NCBI GenBank assembly: GCA_037039685.1
Contig: JAWNGF010000003.1
Coordinates: 5,283,071-5,347,070, forward strand
DNA: 64,000 bases
Direction of reading: 5' to 3'
Source: Ceratobasidium sp. AG-K
Taxonomy: Eukaryota; Basidiomycota; Agaricomycetes; Cantharellales; Ceratobasidiaceae
The notes under the pieces were generated by a model. The model saw only the letters and a program-made list of their open reading frames with translations. It was not told where the DNA came from and ran no database searches. Of this stretch, positions 52,579 to 64,000 are shown one piece after another. Numbering within the stretch: position 1 is the stretch's first letter; each line of letters begins with the position of its first letter. The position numbers were made by a program, and so were the translations under genes.

Positions 52579-55500
52579 GGAGCCAAGTACTCGGTGATAT
52601 ATTAGCTAGTAATATGGATGAACTAGAAATCATGTCAATATCAAATGAAAACCAATTATACCTTGATTTCACTGCTCATCCACTAGCTACGGCTCCTGGT
52701 TCTAAGTCAGTCAACAGATCAAAAAGATTCTCTGGACAAGCACTCCTTGACTGCGGCGCAACCTCCTGTTTCATCAACCCTTCCCTAGCAAAAGAAGCAA
52801 ACCTTCCCCTTTTCCAACACGAAAAACCCAAGACTCTGCGAGTTATAGACGGACGAGAAGTCTCGTCCGGAAAAGTCACCCACTATACCAAATTTAAACT
52901 TGTCATGGGAACACATTCCAGTGAAATAGAATGTCATGTTACAAACATTGGAAGACACCCTATCGTACTCGGGATGTCATGGCTCAAGAAACATAACCCA
53001 CAAATTAACTGGAAAAATAGGACAATTGCATACACAAGCAAATTCTGCTCAAAAAACTGCCTAGAAGTCCCATCTACGCTCCAAATCGCAGCAGAAACCA
53101 CATTACCAGAGGAATACAAAGAGTTCGCAGATGTGTTCGACGAGTCCAGATTAGAAGAACTCCCACCTCACAGGCCAACTGACATTACGCTCAACCTCCT
53201 ACCAGAAGCTAAACTAAAGCATGGCCCTATTTACAAAACATCCCCAGCTGAAGACAAAGAAATGAAGAAAGTACTAGAAACCCTTATCCGAAGGGGACAC
53301 ATTCAGATTTCCAAGTCTCCTTTGGCTTCCCCGGTTCTGTTTGTCAAAAAACCACATCCAGAAGATCCAAACAACCCAGAATTACGCTTTTGCGTCGACT
53401 ACAGATATGTGAATTCGCTATGCAAATTCAACGCAAGTGGAATACCTCTATTGGATCAATGGTTAAAGGCCCTAGAAGGATTTGTCATTGGCACCACTCT
53501 AGATTTGGCACAAGGATTCCATCAAACCCAAATAGCAGCAGGCCATGAATGGAAAACAGCATTCAAAACTCAATACGGCATGTACGAATGGAAAGTCATG
53601 CCCTTTGGTCTCAAAAATGCCCCATCAAGCTTCCAGTCCCTAATGAACTCTATATTCAGAGACATTATGGGGGTTTTCGTACTCGTATACATTAATGATA
53701 TCTTTGTTTTTTCCAAACGAGTCGAAGATCATCCAGGACACGTGAAAGAGGTGCTAAGAAGACTAAGGGAACACAAGCTGATCGCAAAATTGAGGAAATG
53801 AAAGTTCCACCAAACCAAACTGGAGTGGGTAGGATTGGTCATTTCCAATAAAGGAATCAAAACGGATCAGGAAAAGGTCACAGCGGCTATGAATTGGAAG
53901 GACCCCAAAAACGTCAAACAGGTTCAAGAATTCCTAGGATTTGTCAATTTCTATCGAAGATTCATTCAAGACTTTGCCGGCAAAGCCAGACCTCTGTACA
54001 ACCTACTTAAGAAGGATCAAAAGTGGCAGTGGACAAGCAAAGAACAAGAGGCCATGAAGGCGCTAAAAGAAGCTCTTAAAGTGGCACCTGTAATGATGCA
54101 GCCAGATCAGAATAAGGAATTTTTCCTCAAGACAGATGCGTCGGGATTTGCCACAGGAGCAGTTTTATCTCAGAAGGATGAAGAAGGAAAATTACACCCT
54201 GTAGCTTTTCTTTCTAAATCACTAAATCCGGCTGAGAGAAACTATGACATTTTTGACAAAGAACTATTGGCAATAATTAGAGCTTTCAAAGAATGGCGGC
54301 ACTTACTTCAAGGCACAGAAAAAGCCATTCAAGTGATAACAGATCACAAAAATTTGGAATACTTCTCATCATCCAAACAATTGAATCAACGCCAAATCCG
54401 CTGGATGAATTTCTTGGTAGACTTCAACTTCCAAATCTTGTACAGGCCAGGAAGCCAAAACAAAAAGGCAGACATTCTCTCGAGGCGATATGACCTGGAA
54501 CCTTTGGGGGGGGTAGAGAACCAAGTCCTCCTCAAACCAGACATTTTCATTTCGGCTATTACCCCAGACCAGGAGATCAACGATCTAATCAGAGAAGCAA
54601 TCCTTGAAGATCCCAGATTAGAGGAAGCCCACAATAAGTTGAGAAATGGAGAAAAAGTCAAAGATTGGGAATACAGAGAAGGACTCCTAATGTTCAAAGG
54701 GAAGATCTTTGTCCCCAAGGATGAATCCATCAGAAACCTGATATTGGAATCGCGCCATGACAATATTACAGCTGGGCATCCTGGACAAGCAAGAACATTA
54801 GAATTGGTCTCAAGAACTTACTACTGGCCAACCATGAAGAAATTTGTCAACTCCTATGTGTCACACTGCAAAACATGCATTCGAATTAAACCATCGAACC
54901 AACTCCCCACAGGATTACTGCGTCCTTTACATATCCCTGAGAGACCCTGGGAAGAAATCTCCTATGACATGATTGTAGGGCTCCCAGAATCAGAAGGATA
55001 TGACGCAATCCTGACAGTGGTAGATCGGTTCTCCAAGATGGCACACTATCTCCCTTGCAAATCAACGGCCACAGCAGTAGACATAGCCAATATCTTCTTT
55101 GCAAACATTTGGAAACTTCATGGCACCCCAAAAGCAACAGTCTCGGATAGAGGATCCACTTTCAACTCAAAGTTCATTAGGCATTTGTACAAACGGTTGG
55201 ACGTAAAACCTACCTTCAGCACAGCCTACCATCCAAGAACAGACGGACAGTCAGAACGAGCAAACCAAGTCGTTGAAATCTTTATCAGAGCTTTTGTCAA
55301 TCATAGGCAAAACGACTGGGTGGCCCTACTCCCTATGGCAGAATTTGCTTACAACAATGGAATTCAAGCATCCACTGGCAAAACCCCTTTCCAAATCTGC
55401 CAGGGTTTCAACCCTAGAATGAACATCGGGGAAGAATCAGACTATACTGTTCCTGAAGCTGATGCCCATGCGGAATTCCTGTTGAAAGGATACGACAAAG

Positions 55501-56012
55501 TCAAAGCTGCCCTCATCCTAGCAAACCAATCCTATAAATACTACTTTGATAAAGGAGCCAAAGAACCAGAAGAGATAAACCCGGGGGATAAAGTCTGGCT
55601 TAGTCATCAGAATATTTCCACAGATAGACCCTCAGTAAAACTCTCCCACAAAGTTTTAGGCCCTTACAAAGTAATGGAAAAAGTAGGAACTCATGCCTTT
55701 AAACTGGAATTACCAAAATCAATGAAAGTTCATCCTGTCTTCCACGTCATGCTGCTCAAGAAATTCCACTCTGATCCCCATGGCCGCGAACCCGCTCAAC
55801 CACCCCCTATTGTCACACAAGATGGAGAGGAAGAATGGGAAGTCGAAGAGATCCTTAATTCCAAGAAAATCCGGCGTCAACTCCACTATTACGTTAAGTG
55901 GAAAGGATACTCTCATGCAGACAACTCTTGGCAGTCAAAGGAAGATCTCAAAAACGCTCCTGAACTGGTTGATAAATTTCACAAACTCCATCCCACCGCG
56001 CCAGGCCCTTAG
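52554..56012 (+). pseudogene. Pol of B2 (catalytic residues lost)
   Basis: Collinear with B1 Pol. Protease LLDCGATSC is intact. RT has AAT at 53694-53696, giving YIND, so the first catalytic Asp of the YxDD box is lost. TGA at 53799-53801 replaces TGC. RNase H has AAG at 54129-54131 (KTDASG for ETDASG). The integrase and chromodomain are well kept. Both changed acids arose from G-to-A transitions. Confidence 0.85.
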
Positions 56013-56022
56013 GAGGGGGTAA

Positions 56023-56425
56023 TGTCATGAGCTGACTAAGCTCAGACATTTTATTCTGATTTTATATCTTTTTTTCCGAACACTTTCCTTTTTTGGTACA
56101 AATGTCCTCTGGCGCTTAACTTGTATCATGTGATGTATTTGTCTTTTCATTTGATTTTGGTGATGCTTCCAGAACTTCCAGAATGTCGAGTCATATCTCT
56201 TATCTCGGTTGTACTCGGCTTTCCCACACTGATAGATGATGACGTGGCACTGATCCCTCATGTATATAAACCCAGAGGTCAAGCCGGTTAATGACAAGGC
56301 TTGACCTCCTCTCCACTAGGACTTGCTAAATCAAATTCTCTTAACTATCGCTACTCCTTGGGTTCTAAGACTTTACAAGTCGAACCCCTTAACCCTCATA
56401 TACCTAATTAACCCAAGTCGGGACA
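56023..56425 (+). repeat. 3' LTR of B2
   Basis: 403 bp, followed by CTCAG. Differences from the 5' LTR are mainly transitions. Confidence 0.95.
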
Positions 56426-56430
56426 CTCAG

Positions 56431-57150
56431 TAAGTGAACAAAAATCTTGTGCAACTTATTGTTGATGGTGACAGCAAAATACTTGACCCCTTGGATTGCT
56501 TGGAGTGGAATCAGGTTGTGGAGGTTGCTATGGAGCAACTCAAGAACCTTGGATGCGCAGTTTTCAGACCTAGGAAAGGGGGATTGGGTGTGCTTGCCTT
56601 TTGGGCATGGTTCACACCTTGATTTTGGTGGTAAGCAGCGTCCAATTATGTCCATTCCCTCTATGGCACCCTTCTTGACCATATCCAGCACATATTGGTA
56701 GCTAACATGGCCACAGTGACAATGCCAGGTGTGGAGATTGCCTCAGGCAACATGTCTGGCTGTGTATTTGATGAATTCTCTTGCCTTCTTGTCATTCTGA
56801 TTGTTCAAGATCTTGGGGCCAATGGAGGCAATATGGGTGACTGCTTTGGTATGTGTTACATGAGTGTCAAGTTGATAGAGGTCACCTTCTGACCAAGATG
56901 CAAACACAATTTCTGGACTGTTGCCCTAATCTGGTAGCAAGTGCACCCTGTGCTTGCCAAACTGGATGGTGAAATGCTTCTGACGACATCATGGGTCATT
57001 GGGTACATGAGACCTACCTTGGGTGTATCAATTCAAAACACTTGCTGTAATGTCTCTGTACAGGCACCCCCCATCACATTCACTTGCTAGATGGGCTACA
57101 AGTCTGAGACTCAGTATGGGGTATTTCAATACCCCAGGCTGGTCCCAGTT
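56431..57150 (-). pseudogene. Ty1/copia relic, pre-integrase domain and start of integrase
   Basis: Continues the copia Pol interrupted by B2. Right to left: a segment ending in EGDLYQLDTH, the pre-integrase zinc motif region (LHTWHCHCGHVSYQYVLDMVKKGAIEGM), CEPCPKGKHTQSPFPRS, then the start of the integrase core. TGA or TAG interrupts it at two or more places. The protease itself was not recognised further right. Confidence 0.75.
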
Positions 57151-59289
57151 AAAATATTAGACTTTGGGGCCAGCCATGGAGCTGGCAATTCCCATTGAGA
57201 TGATCCCAACCCTCCCCTACCCTCTTATCTGTGCAGACTACATAATCCTGCAATTCTATGGAGCTATTGGCATCATGCCACAAGTGTTTCAGGTAGATCT
57301 CACTCTTGCTATCAACTTTGGGCATGACAAGCTCCTTATCACTGGAACTAGCTTGGACAAACTGGCCCAAACTGTTCTAACACACAAAGCTTGGGGGATA
57401 TTTCAGCCTGATTTTCACAGCAGGGTGCAAATGGGTGGAGTACCTTTTCCTGATGCAAGCCTCCAAGAGACCCCAAGATCAGAGGGATGGATGCTTTTAC
57501 TTGCCTATAAGTTTCTGTGACAGAGCTGAAATCAAAAAAGCCAATTGAGAAGCAGAATCAGCTGGTGGTGGGGCCATTGCAGGTCTTTAGCAGCTAATAC
57601 ATTTCATAGCCACAAGGTAGACAGCTAATCAGACCCACAAAAACCAAACAATCTCTTTGGTCCCTAATAAGGAGTGCCATCCCCTTATTGCCCATGTTGC
57701 TGCTGTCTTGCTTGCATGCAAGTCAGATTCTTACCTAGATCTTTCATCCCATGCATGATAAGTGCCAATATGGTGTCTAGTGTCCTAGTACTTATTACAC
57801 TGACTTAGCATTCAGACATTTGTCCCTGACCCCCAACCCTCTGCTACAATCTTAATGTCTAAGTGGATTAAAAGTATACCTGTTGAATTCTCCTTATGGT
57901 TGAGGACAAGATGGAACATGGAGGAGTTCAGGAGTCAGGCTATCCTCAAGCCTGATGGCATGACCAGCTTCCCACCAGCCACTATCTTGCCAGCTCTGCT
58001 GTTGTTCATTGACACTCTCCCTCATAATTTTGTAAACACAGCCATATACCTCCAAGAAGGTGAGTTCCCAAATGACATGAATGTGCCAATGCCCAATGGG
58101 AGTAGGTGGAGATAAGCATGGAAGACAAAATATTGCTAAATATTGCAATGCCAAATCAGCATGGGAACATGTTGCCAACCTTCCAGAATGCCTTGACTTT
58201 AAAAAGGAGACAGCAGTCTACATGCATAATGTAAGTATATGCGCCCCCTTCCCTTCACAGGTGCTAACCCTGTTCTTGTTCAGCATTGCTGTCCTGCTAG
58301 ATCCACCTCAACCACCACTACAAGTGACTCCCTCTCCCTCCTGACAGACAGCAAGGATGACAGCTCTGTGGAGATGGTGGAGGGCAATGAGGTTTCTATG
58401 GCATCTGCAGAGGGGGAGTCCCAGGAGACATCTGAGAGCAATTCTGATGAGGTCAATGGCCTTTCCTCCACAGATTTGCATAATTCTAACTGCAACTAGG
58501 GTACCTAAGAAATTGACTTTGGCTACCTCTGTCAGTGTGTTTCTGAGCTTTCAATTGTCAATGAGACAATCTGAAAAATTGTTGACCTCAAAGCTGGGAC
58601 TAAGGAGAGCCTGCTTTCCATGACCATCAGTCAGCTGATGGATTTTGTTGGCAGCTTGGGAAACTTGCCAACTGATGTGGTATGTAACATCTTCTTAGTG
58701 GTCATTACTACTGACTAACATCATCCCCTCAGTGCACTTGCCACACATTAATTGCAGCCATTATCCTCAATTCATCTGCAAAATTCCCTGTTGAAGACCT
58801 CCTCCTCCCAAAAGAAGTCCCAAATCTCAGGATTCTGAAAAGTGGAAGAATACCAGAGAGAGGTGGAAGCAGATTTCTGAATGCCAAATGTTGCAAGCTG
58901 TGTAAATGACCTTGTTGCACCACTCAATGCGCTATCAAATGTATTCATTCACACTTACAGTCACCCAAATACATGGGAAGGAGTGATTTGACCACCATGT
59001 TTGCTGCTGTAGTAGGCACCCAGTCCCTGTGTCTCCTCCTCCTGAGCCCCACCAGCTATAGGATACTGCCTGGCCCTCTCCATTGTGGCAACAAGAGTGA
59101 TTTTGAGTGCCCATCACTGCACATCCATTTGCAATGTAATCACAGCCAGCTTCTTCTGTACAGGAGTCAACCTATCACCTTCCATAGCTTGTTGCTGTGC
59201 AGAGTCAACTTGCCAACAACTTGGCACTGGTGATCCACGGGGTTCAGGGAGAAGCTGTAGGCACACCTGGGGTGCTCATGGAGGCAAGA
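57151..59289. other. No supported gene
   Basis: Several 60-118 residue open frames (for example 57164-57520 and 57855-58115 on plus) without recognisable domains. CpG is scarce, so decay has probably removed stops and codons at random. Some of it could be gag or leader of the copia relic, or the 5' part of the LINE relic. Confidence 0.5.
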
Positions 59290-59793
59290 CATAAAGGTCT
59301 GAAGCAGAACCAGAGGAAGCTTGGGCAAGATAGTGTCCAACTAGAATGGCGCCTGGCCCAAACTGGTATATGAGGGAACACTCAGGCAGACACTGAGGCC
59401 AAGGTTGTCATGCAAGGGCAAACCTACTTGCTGGAGCTAGTACCCAGAGCGCTTGCCAGCTGCAAGCCACTTCAGGATCCACAGAGGCTCAGGGATAATT
59501 GCTCTGCCTCCAACCTTGTACTTGCAGATGGGCTTTGGGCCTCCTCTGAAGCATCCATTGAACTCCACCACCATATCCCAATGCTAGACTCAAAAAACTG
59601 CCTCAGCATGACCTTCCCCCTCAATCACTTACAAGCCACCCTACTCTTTTGCCTCACCTTAGGACACATTGCACTCTGGGCACACCTTAACAACATCAGC
59701 TGCAAGGACTCAAGCACCTGCACTCAGTGTAACTCAGAGCCGGAAACTGTGTCTCATTTTGCCTTGCATTGCCCAGCATACGGGACAGACTGA
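59290..59793 (+). pseudogene. LINE-type element relic: RNase H end and C-terminal zinc motif
   Basis: One frame reads LEWRLAQTGI*GNTQADTEAK, matching the last RNase H motif (W...GI.GN..AD..AK) of non-LTR retrotransposons, with a TGA inside. It continues to LNHLQATLLFCLTLGHIALW and then CTQCNSEPETVSHFALHC, the CCHC motif that closes many LINE proteins. Upstream RT was not recognised. Old and inactive. Confidence 0.6.
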
Positions 59794-62700
59794 CACTAGC
59801 TCTTGGGCTCAAGAGGTCAAGATTTCCTTAGTATGTTATGAATGTGTAATCTGGATGTTTTGAAATAAACAATTGGGTCACTCTTACAGCTTTTATATGC
59901 ATTGTCATCCCTGTTGCTGGACAACTTGGGTCAGACCATTTGTCTTACTGTTGTTTAGCCATCTTGAGTTGTCAACTTGCACACTGTACTTACCAAATAT
60001 CAAAAACCTTGTTTGTGTTGCAAGATGTCATAATGACAGGACTTTCTTGTCAAGCTCTGGACCACTTGTGAGTGCTAATAAGCTATTACCAGCCAAAACA
60101 AGCCTTATCCTCATTTGTCTCCTGAGCACTTTGGGGCAACCCTGGTTGTTCTGGAGATTGCTGAGATAGTCCCAGGCATTACAAGACTGCACAAGCCAAA
60201 CAAGAGTTCTTGTTGTTGGTAAAGTATCTGTTGTGCATGAAAATATGGGAACAGTTTTGAACTAATCCTTTTATGTACATATGGTAGAATTGATTACACA
60301 TGTAACAGATGTGGTGGTTGTGGACCATTGGCTAGCTCAGATGTTGGCAGGTCAACAGAGCAGACCTATAGCAACAACCCCAACAGCCTCTTCAAGCTGT
60401 TCAACCTTGTGCTTGACAATAATGTCCTTATGGGTGCCATCAGCATTAGGAATTCCTGTACAGGGGATCCAGAGAAGGCTGAACAACTCTTGTGCATGCT
60501 TGAGAATTGAGAGAACAAGAGATGTGCCAGTTCCAAGCAGAAGCAGGGTGTCAGTGCTGGCCTGTGTATGGGTGTGACTTTGGACTAGTTGTTTTTTCTG
60601 GTTCTTTGAAAAATCTCAAAGTTGGCATGAATTGTCAGACCCTCATTGCTTGCTTGTCCCATGTCATCCCTTCATGCTAATTATTTATACAGACTTTCAC
60701 CTGCCATGCCATTGACTTGGACTTCCTTACATTTGCCTGTAATTCTAGTTTGGCTATATCCATTGTGTTTTTCACTGTACCCAAATGGCACTCAATGTAG
60801 CATTTGGTCCTAGCAAGCAATAAGAAATTTCATTCCCTGACCACACAGTAAGTTGTATGTGTCTCCCTGATTGAGTGCTTCAGGCTGGCCCCCAAATCAA
60901 TTAGAACCCACAAAGCAACTAAACAGTAAAGAGGGGCTTAGGGCAACATATGGGTTGGGGCAGGAGTACACAAGGTGAGCAACCAAACCTAACCTTGCCA
61001 TTTTGAATCTGGTAAGAACCTGAAGGAGGTGTCACTGATCCATTGATACTAAACCTGAGCACTAGTCAAAAGCATCAGCTTCCCATCAAAATGTCAATAA
61101 ATGCACACTGACACATCAATTGGGCCATTGCCCTGAATGCCATCCATGATTGAGTTCAGAAGCACCTTGAAGACCCTGACAATGTTTACCTCATCAAGGA
61201 CTTGCACAAACATGGGGGCAACTGGGACAACAGTCAATTCCCTGAAGAGATCACCCAATGCCTGACTGCAATGCCTGACTCTCAAGAAGAGAAGGCACCC
61301 TGCTTCAACAAATGGCTTCAACACTGCTACCATATGCTTGATCAAAATTCATTAAGCCACAGGATGACAGATCAAGATTCACCATGTTGGCAATCCACTA
61401 CTGCCAGACCTGATCAAGACAAAGGGCATTGGAATTGAGATCCAGGGACTGCACCACCTCAAGGTATTTGATGATTACCCATGCAAAATTGTCCATGAAG
61501 ATGCATGTATCCTAGACTCAATGGTCATCACAAAGATCAAACATGATGAAAATGGCAAGATAGCATAACATCCATGGTCTGAGAAATGAAGTCACTAAAG
61601 GTCCTTGATCAAAATATATAGCTGTCAAACAGAGATACCATCTGAATCCCACAGGGGCTCAAATAATGGATCCTGGCGGAGTTCACTGGCATTCATCAAA
61701 TAACTTGGCCCAGTTGTAAAGGTGTGAGAGCTGGGGTACTTGCCTCAGCTCAGTGTAACACTATGGCATCAATCCAGGAGCCAGCAAGCATTACAATATC
61801 ATATGGGCTCAAGTGGGGAGCCCATCTGTGAGGGTGACTCTCTCTGCAATTATGAAAAATTGGCCATTCCATCTCAACTATGTATTAGCTGTGTGAACAG
61901 ACAGGCATGCTTGAACAGAAAACATGCTAAAAACACCAGACAATATGCAACAGGCACTTCCAGTATGTTATGGATACTGACTTCCATTGGCATCTACACT
62001 TAGTCTGAACTCACTATACCCAGGATTGGAAAATTTACAAAATATGTCTTGTTTTGTATTGCCTGTAACAAATGTGTTACAACTTGCATTGTATGTATGA
62101 GAATGCAAATTGATACTTGTGATGTTTTACTAAGCACTGCACTACAGATACTTGGGTTAGAGAAGTATGTTAAGTATTAACTTGATTCTAGCAATCAGGG
62201 GGGATATCTTAAATACAACCTATAGGGAACCTTGCCTTGTAGCATTGCTCAAACAGTTGTAGCTTAAGTATACCTCTACAGTTAAGAAAGATATATTGTC
62301 TTTAGTAACAAATACTGTTAGTAACAGCATATTAGTGCCCTCTGAGGATCTAGTAAAGTTTACTTTACCCTCTGGCTCCATAAGTTGTGATACAGACAAA
62401 GTATATTCTATACTTTAGGATATATTTACACTTAACCACAACAGCTTCTTGGATACCCTTAACAATATAAATTTAGTCAGTAAGTGTTTGATCCATCTCA
62501 TTGACCTTTTCCTTGATTTAGTCAAAACATTGGTCAACCTAACCAATGGTTTCACCAACATTGGTGATTATACAAGAGAGAAGTGGGAAGATCAAAAACT
62601 GCAAGAGGTTAGATCTAGCTGTGATGGGACCACACCAGACATACAACTTGTATTGACAACTTGATCAAAATTTCTTGAAGATCACAATTGGATTTCTAAT

Positions 62701-63333
62701 CCCTGCTTCCAATACCTAGCAATGAACAATCCCTACCAATAATCAACAGCCTTGGATGTGCATGATGTATAGCTGGTTTTTTGCAAGCAGGTTTGTACAG
62801 CTTTAGCCTCAGGTCTCAAGGCTCTATCCCCCCAGGAAGATGGTTCCATGCCTATTAATCCAGTCAACAAACAGGTCTGGATTGTGACTCAAGGCTTACC
62901 CTAGATTGCAATTGAGAAGGTGGTCATTGTGTTCTCAACCACACCAGGAGTCCACAGTTTAGCAGCCATAAAGGTCTATGCTTTGCCCAGCAACAGTACT
63001 CAATTGATGAGGTTAACCAAAAGGTTAACAACCTTCATGCATGGTTTGCTTGCCATGCCACCCTTGTCAGTGATTTTGACTCCAGCAAATAGTCCATCAC
63101 TCTCCAGCCATTGAGAAAGTCTATAACTGGCAATGGCCATTTCTCATCAATTGAGCTTTGCAACTTGATGAAAATTATTGAACCATGCACCTTGAGTACT
63201 TTCATGTACTGATAGGGAACCACACCTACATAGCACTGGCATTCAGCATCACTTTGACCCTTACTCCATCCCCTATTTGCAGCAAAAGCTGCTTTCAAGA
63301 GAGGATGAGACCTCAACCCTGTCTCAAGCTCAT
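59794..63333. other. No supported gene
   Basis: Only short open frames, none with a domain I recognise. The stretch 62000-62450 is AT-rich. Few CpG. Probably degraded repeats up to the family A solo LTR. Confidence 0.5.
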
Positions 63334-63791
63334 TGTTGTAAGCTTCTTCTTAGTGGCTATGAGACAAGCCGTGATGGAGAGTGGATGGCACTAAGACCTA
63401 AGTGACCTCTTGAACCGCAACACACTTAAGTGTCTGTAGGCTCTTAAGGGTAGGGGTGGTTCAAAGTGTCACTCAATGGGGATGTTTGACGAGACAAAAC
63501 AAGCTGGGGTTACCAGGCTTGTTGGTCCTCTATATATATTCACCAAGTGACCAAGTCATACAACGCGCAGCCACATGAGTCACAACAGTCTACCAATCAG
63601 GAGTGTCGATATGAGTCATGCTGCATGAACAGACATGACTCGTACAAGGCACAGCCGCATTACACAATGTAACAGGAAAACCACAAGAAGGTGGCAACGC
63701 GGTGGGAAAAGAGAAACAAAACATAACATACACAGCCACGAGACAGGGCAAGACGCAGACGAGTCCAATGGAGTGAGCAAGGCTCACAACA
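63334..63791 (-). repeat. Family A solo LTR
   Basis: 458 bp, minus orientation, TGTTGTAAGCTTCTTC...GGCTCACAACA, with TATATATA near 63530. Flanks CTCAT and ATCAT match at 4 of 5 bases, a slightly decayed duplication. No internal element sequence on either side. Confidence 0.85.
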
Positions 63792-64000
63792 ATCATCCTT
63801 TATACCATTCTCAGGTTCATGTGTGCTTTTTGCATGGGTCAAACTCAAGAAAAATCTTCACCAGGGTATCTTGGTCATCATCCTTCCAACATTCAGTTCT
63901 GTCTTTGTTGCTTCTTCACTGTCATCCTAGTTCTGTCTGGACAGTGCCTTTCACACCCAGTGTCTTCCCTCATGACTATATTCTCCAAGTCCCTGTCTTT
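63792..64000. other. No gene seen
   Basis: 209 bp to the window edge with no recognisable coding or repeat feature. Confidence 0.5.

Larger units (their letters stand above)
49496..56425 (+). mobile_element. Ty3/gypsy chromovirus copy B2 (decayed), nested in copia
   Basis: 6930 bp with 403-bp LTRs that differ at about 6 sites and CTCAG duplications (49491-49495 and 56426-56430). Same plan as B1. Stops are TGA at 50481, 52186, 52336 and 53799. RT reads YIND and RNase H KTDASG. Removing it restores the copia integrase frame (FVHLLREKCTYV on the minus strand). Confidence 0.95.

Noticed and set aside
63035..63316. Minus-strand 93-residue ORF left of the solo LTR
   Set aside because: No domain recognised and no supporting context.
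1..64000. CRISPR arrays, bacterial operons, rRNA or tRNA genes
   Set aside because: No spaced direct repeats, no operon structure and no RNA gene signatures; the content is eukaryotic transposons.

Overview
KIND OF SEQUENCE. This is transposon-packed eukaryotic DNA, most likely from a filamentous basidiomycete. The evidence is the set of Ty3/gypsy chromoviruses of the Tf1/sushi type (Pol ending in a chromodomain, self-priming LTRs), Tc1/mariner elements, a Ty1/copia relic and a LINE relic. An agaricomycete such as Rhizoctonia is a guess from element style, not shown by the sequence. I found no convincing host gene, tRNA, rRNA or CRISPR array. The window reads as a nested heterochromatic TE cluster. 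LAYOUT. I name three gypsy families. Family A (457-503 bp LTRs, TGTCGTGAGC...ACGACA) has copies A1 (minus, 1-4072, runs off the window), A2 (plus, 4454-18998), A3 (plus, 9100-16327, nested inside the A2 pol) and A4 (minus, 19077-25183; its 3' LTR sits in the A1 gag and was itself split by A2). Family B (403-415 bp LTRs, TGTCATGAGC...GGACA) has B1 (plus, 30547-37494, apparently intact), B2 (plus, 49496-56425, decayed) and two LTR-only copies (25184-25598 and 37902-38316). Family C (plus, 25599-39201) has lost its 5' end and is split by B1 and by a solo B LTR. From 39.2 kb rightward lie old relics: a retropepsin fragment, diverged LTRs, two Tc1 elements (40256-41871 broken, 44550-46168 intact), a minus-strand copia relic (46710-57150, split by B2), a LINE fragment near 59.3-59.8 kb and a family A solo LTR (63334-63791). 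Perfect 5-bp target duplications (TTGCA, AAACG, GTATG, GCAAC, CTCAG) prove five insertions and give their relative order. HOW THE GENES WORK TOGETHER. Families A and B encode Gag, then Pol (protease, reverse transcriptase, RNase H, integrase, chromodomain) in the -1 frame, with a GGGAAAA heptamer just before the Gag stop. Both have a 12-nt primer site 2 nt inside the 5' LTR that is perfectly complementary to a 12-mer lying exactly 33 nt after the TATA start, which is the signature of mRNA self-priming. WHAT LOOKS NEW. (1) Families A and C carry a third gene (ORF3) between the chromodomain and the 3' LTR, in the -1 frame relative to Pol and overlapping it. It is Trp-rich, has a conserved CxxC core, and in family A is 254 residues long in three copies. 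It resembles nothing I recognise. (2) Family B lacks ORF3 but has two overlapping pre-gag ORFs inside a leader of about 1.45 kb with no ATG in any frame in B1, joined by a CCCTTTT -1 heptamer. (3) Decay is dominated by CGA-to-TGA changes, and about 2.7 kb (41.9-44.5 kb) contains no CpG that I could find, consistent with CpG-directed mutation of old repeats while young elements remain CpG-rich.
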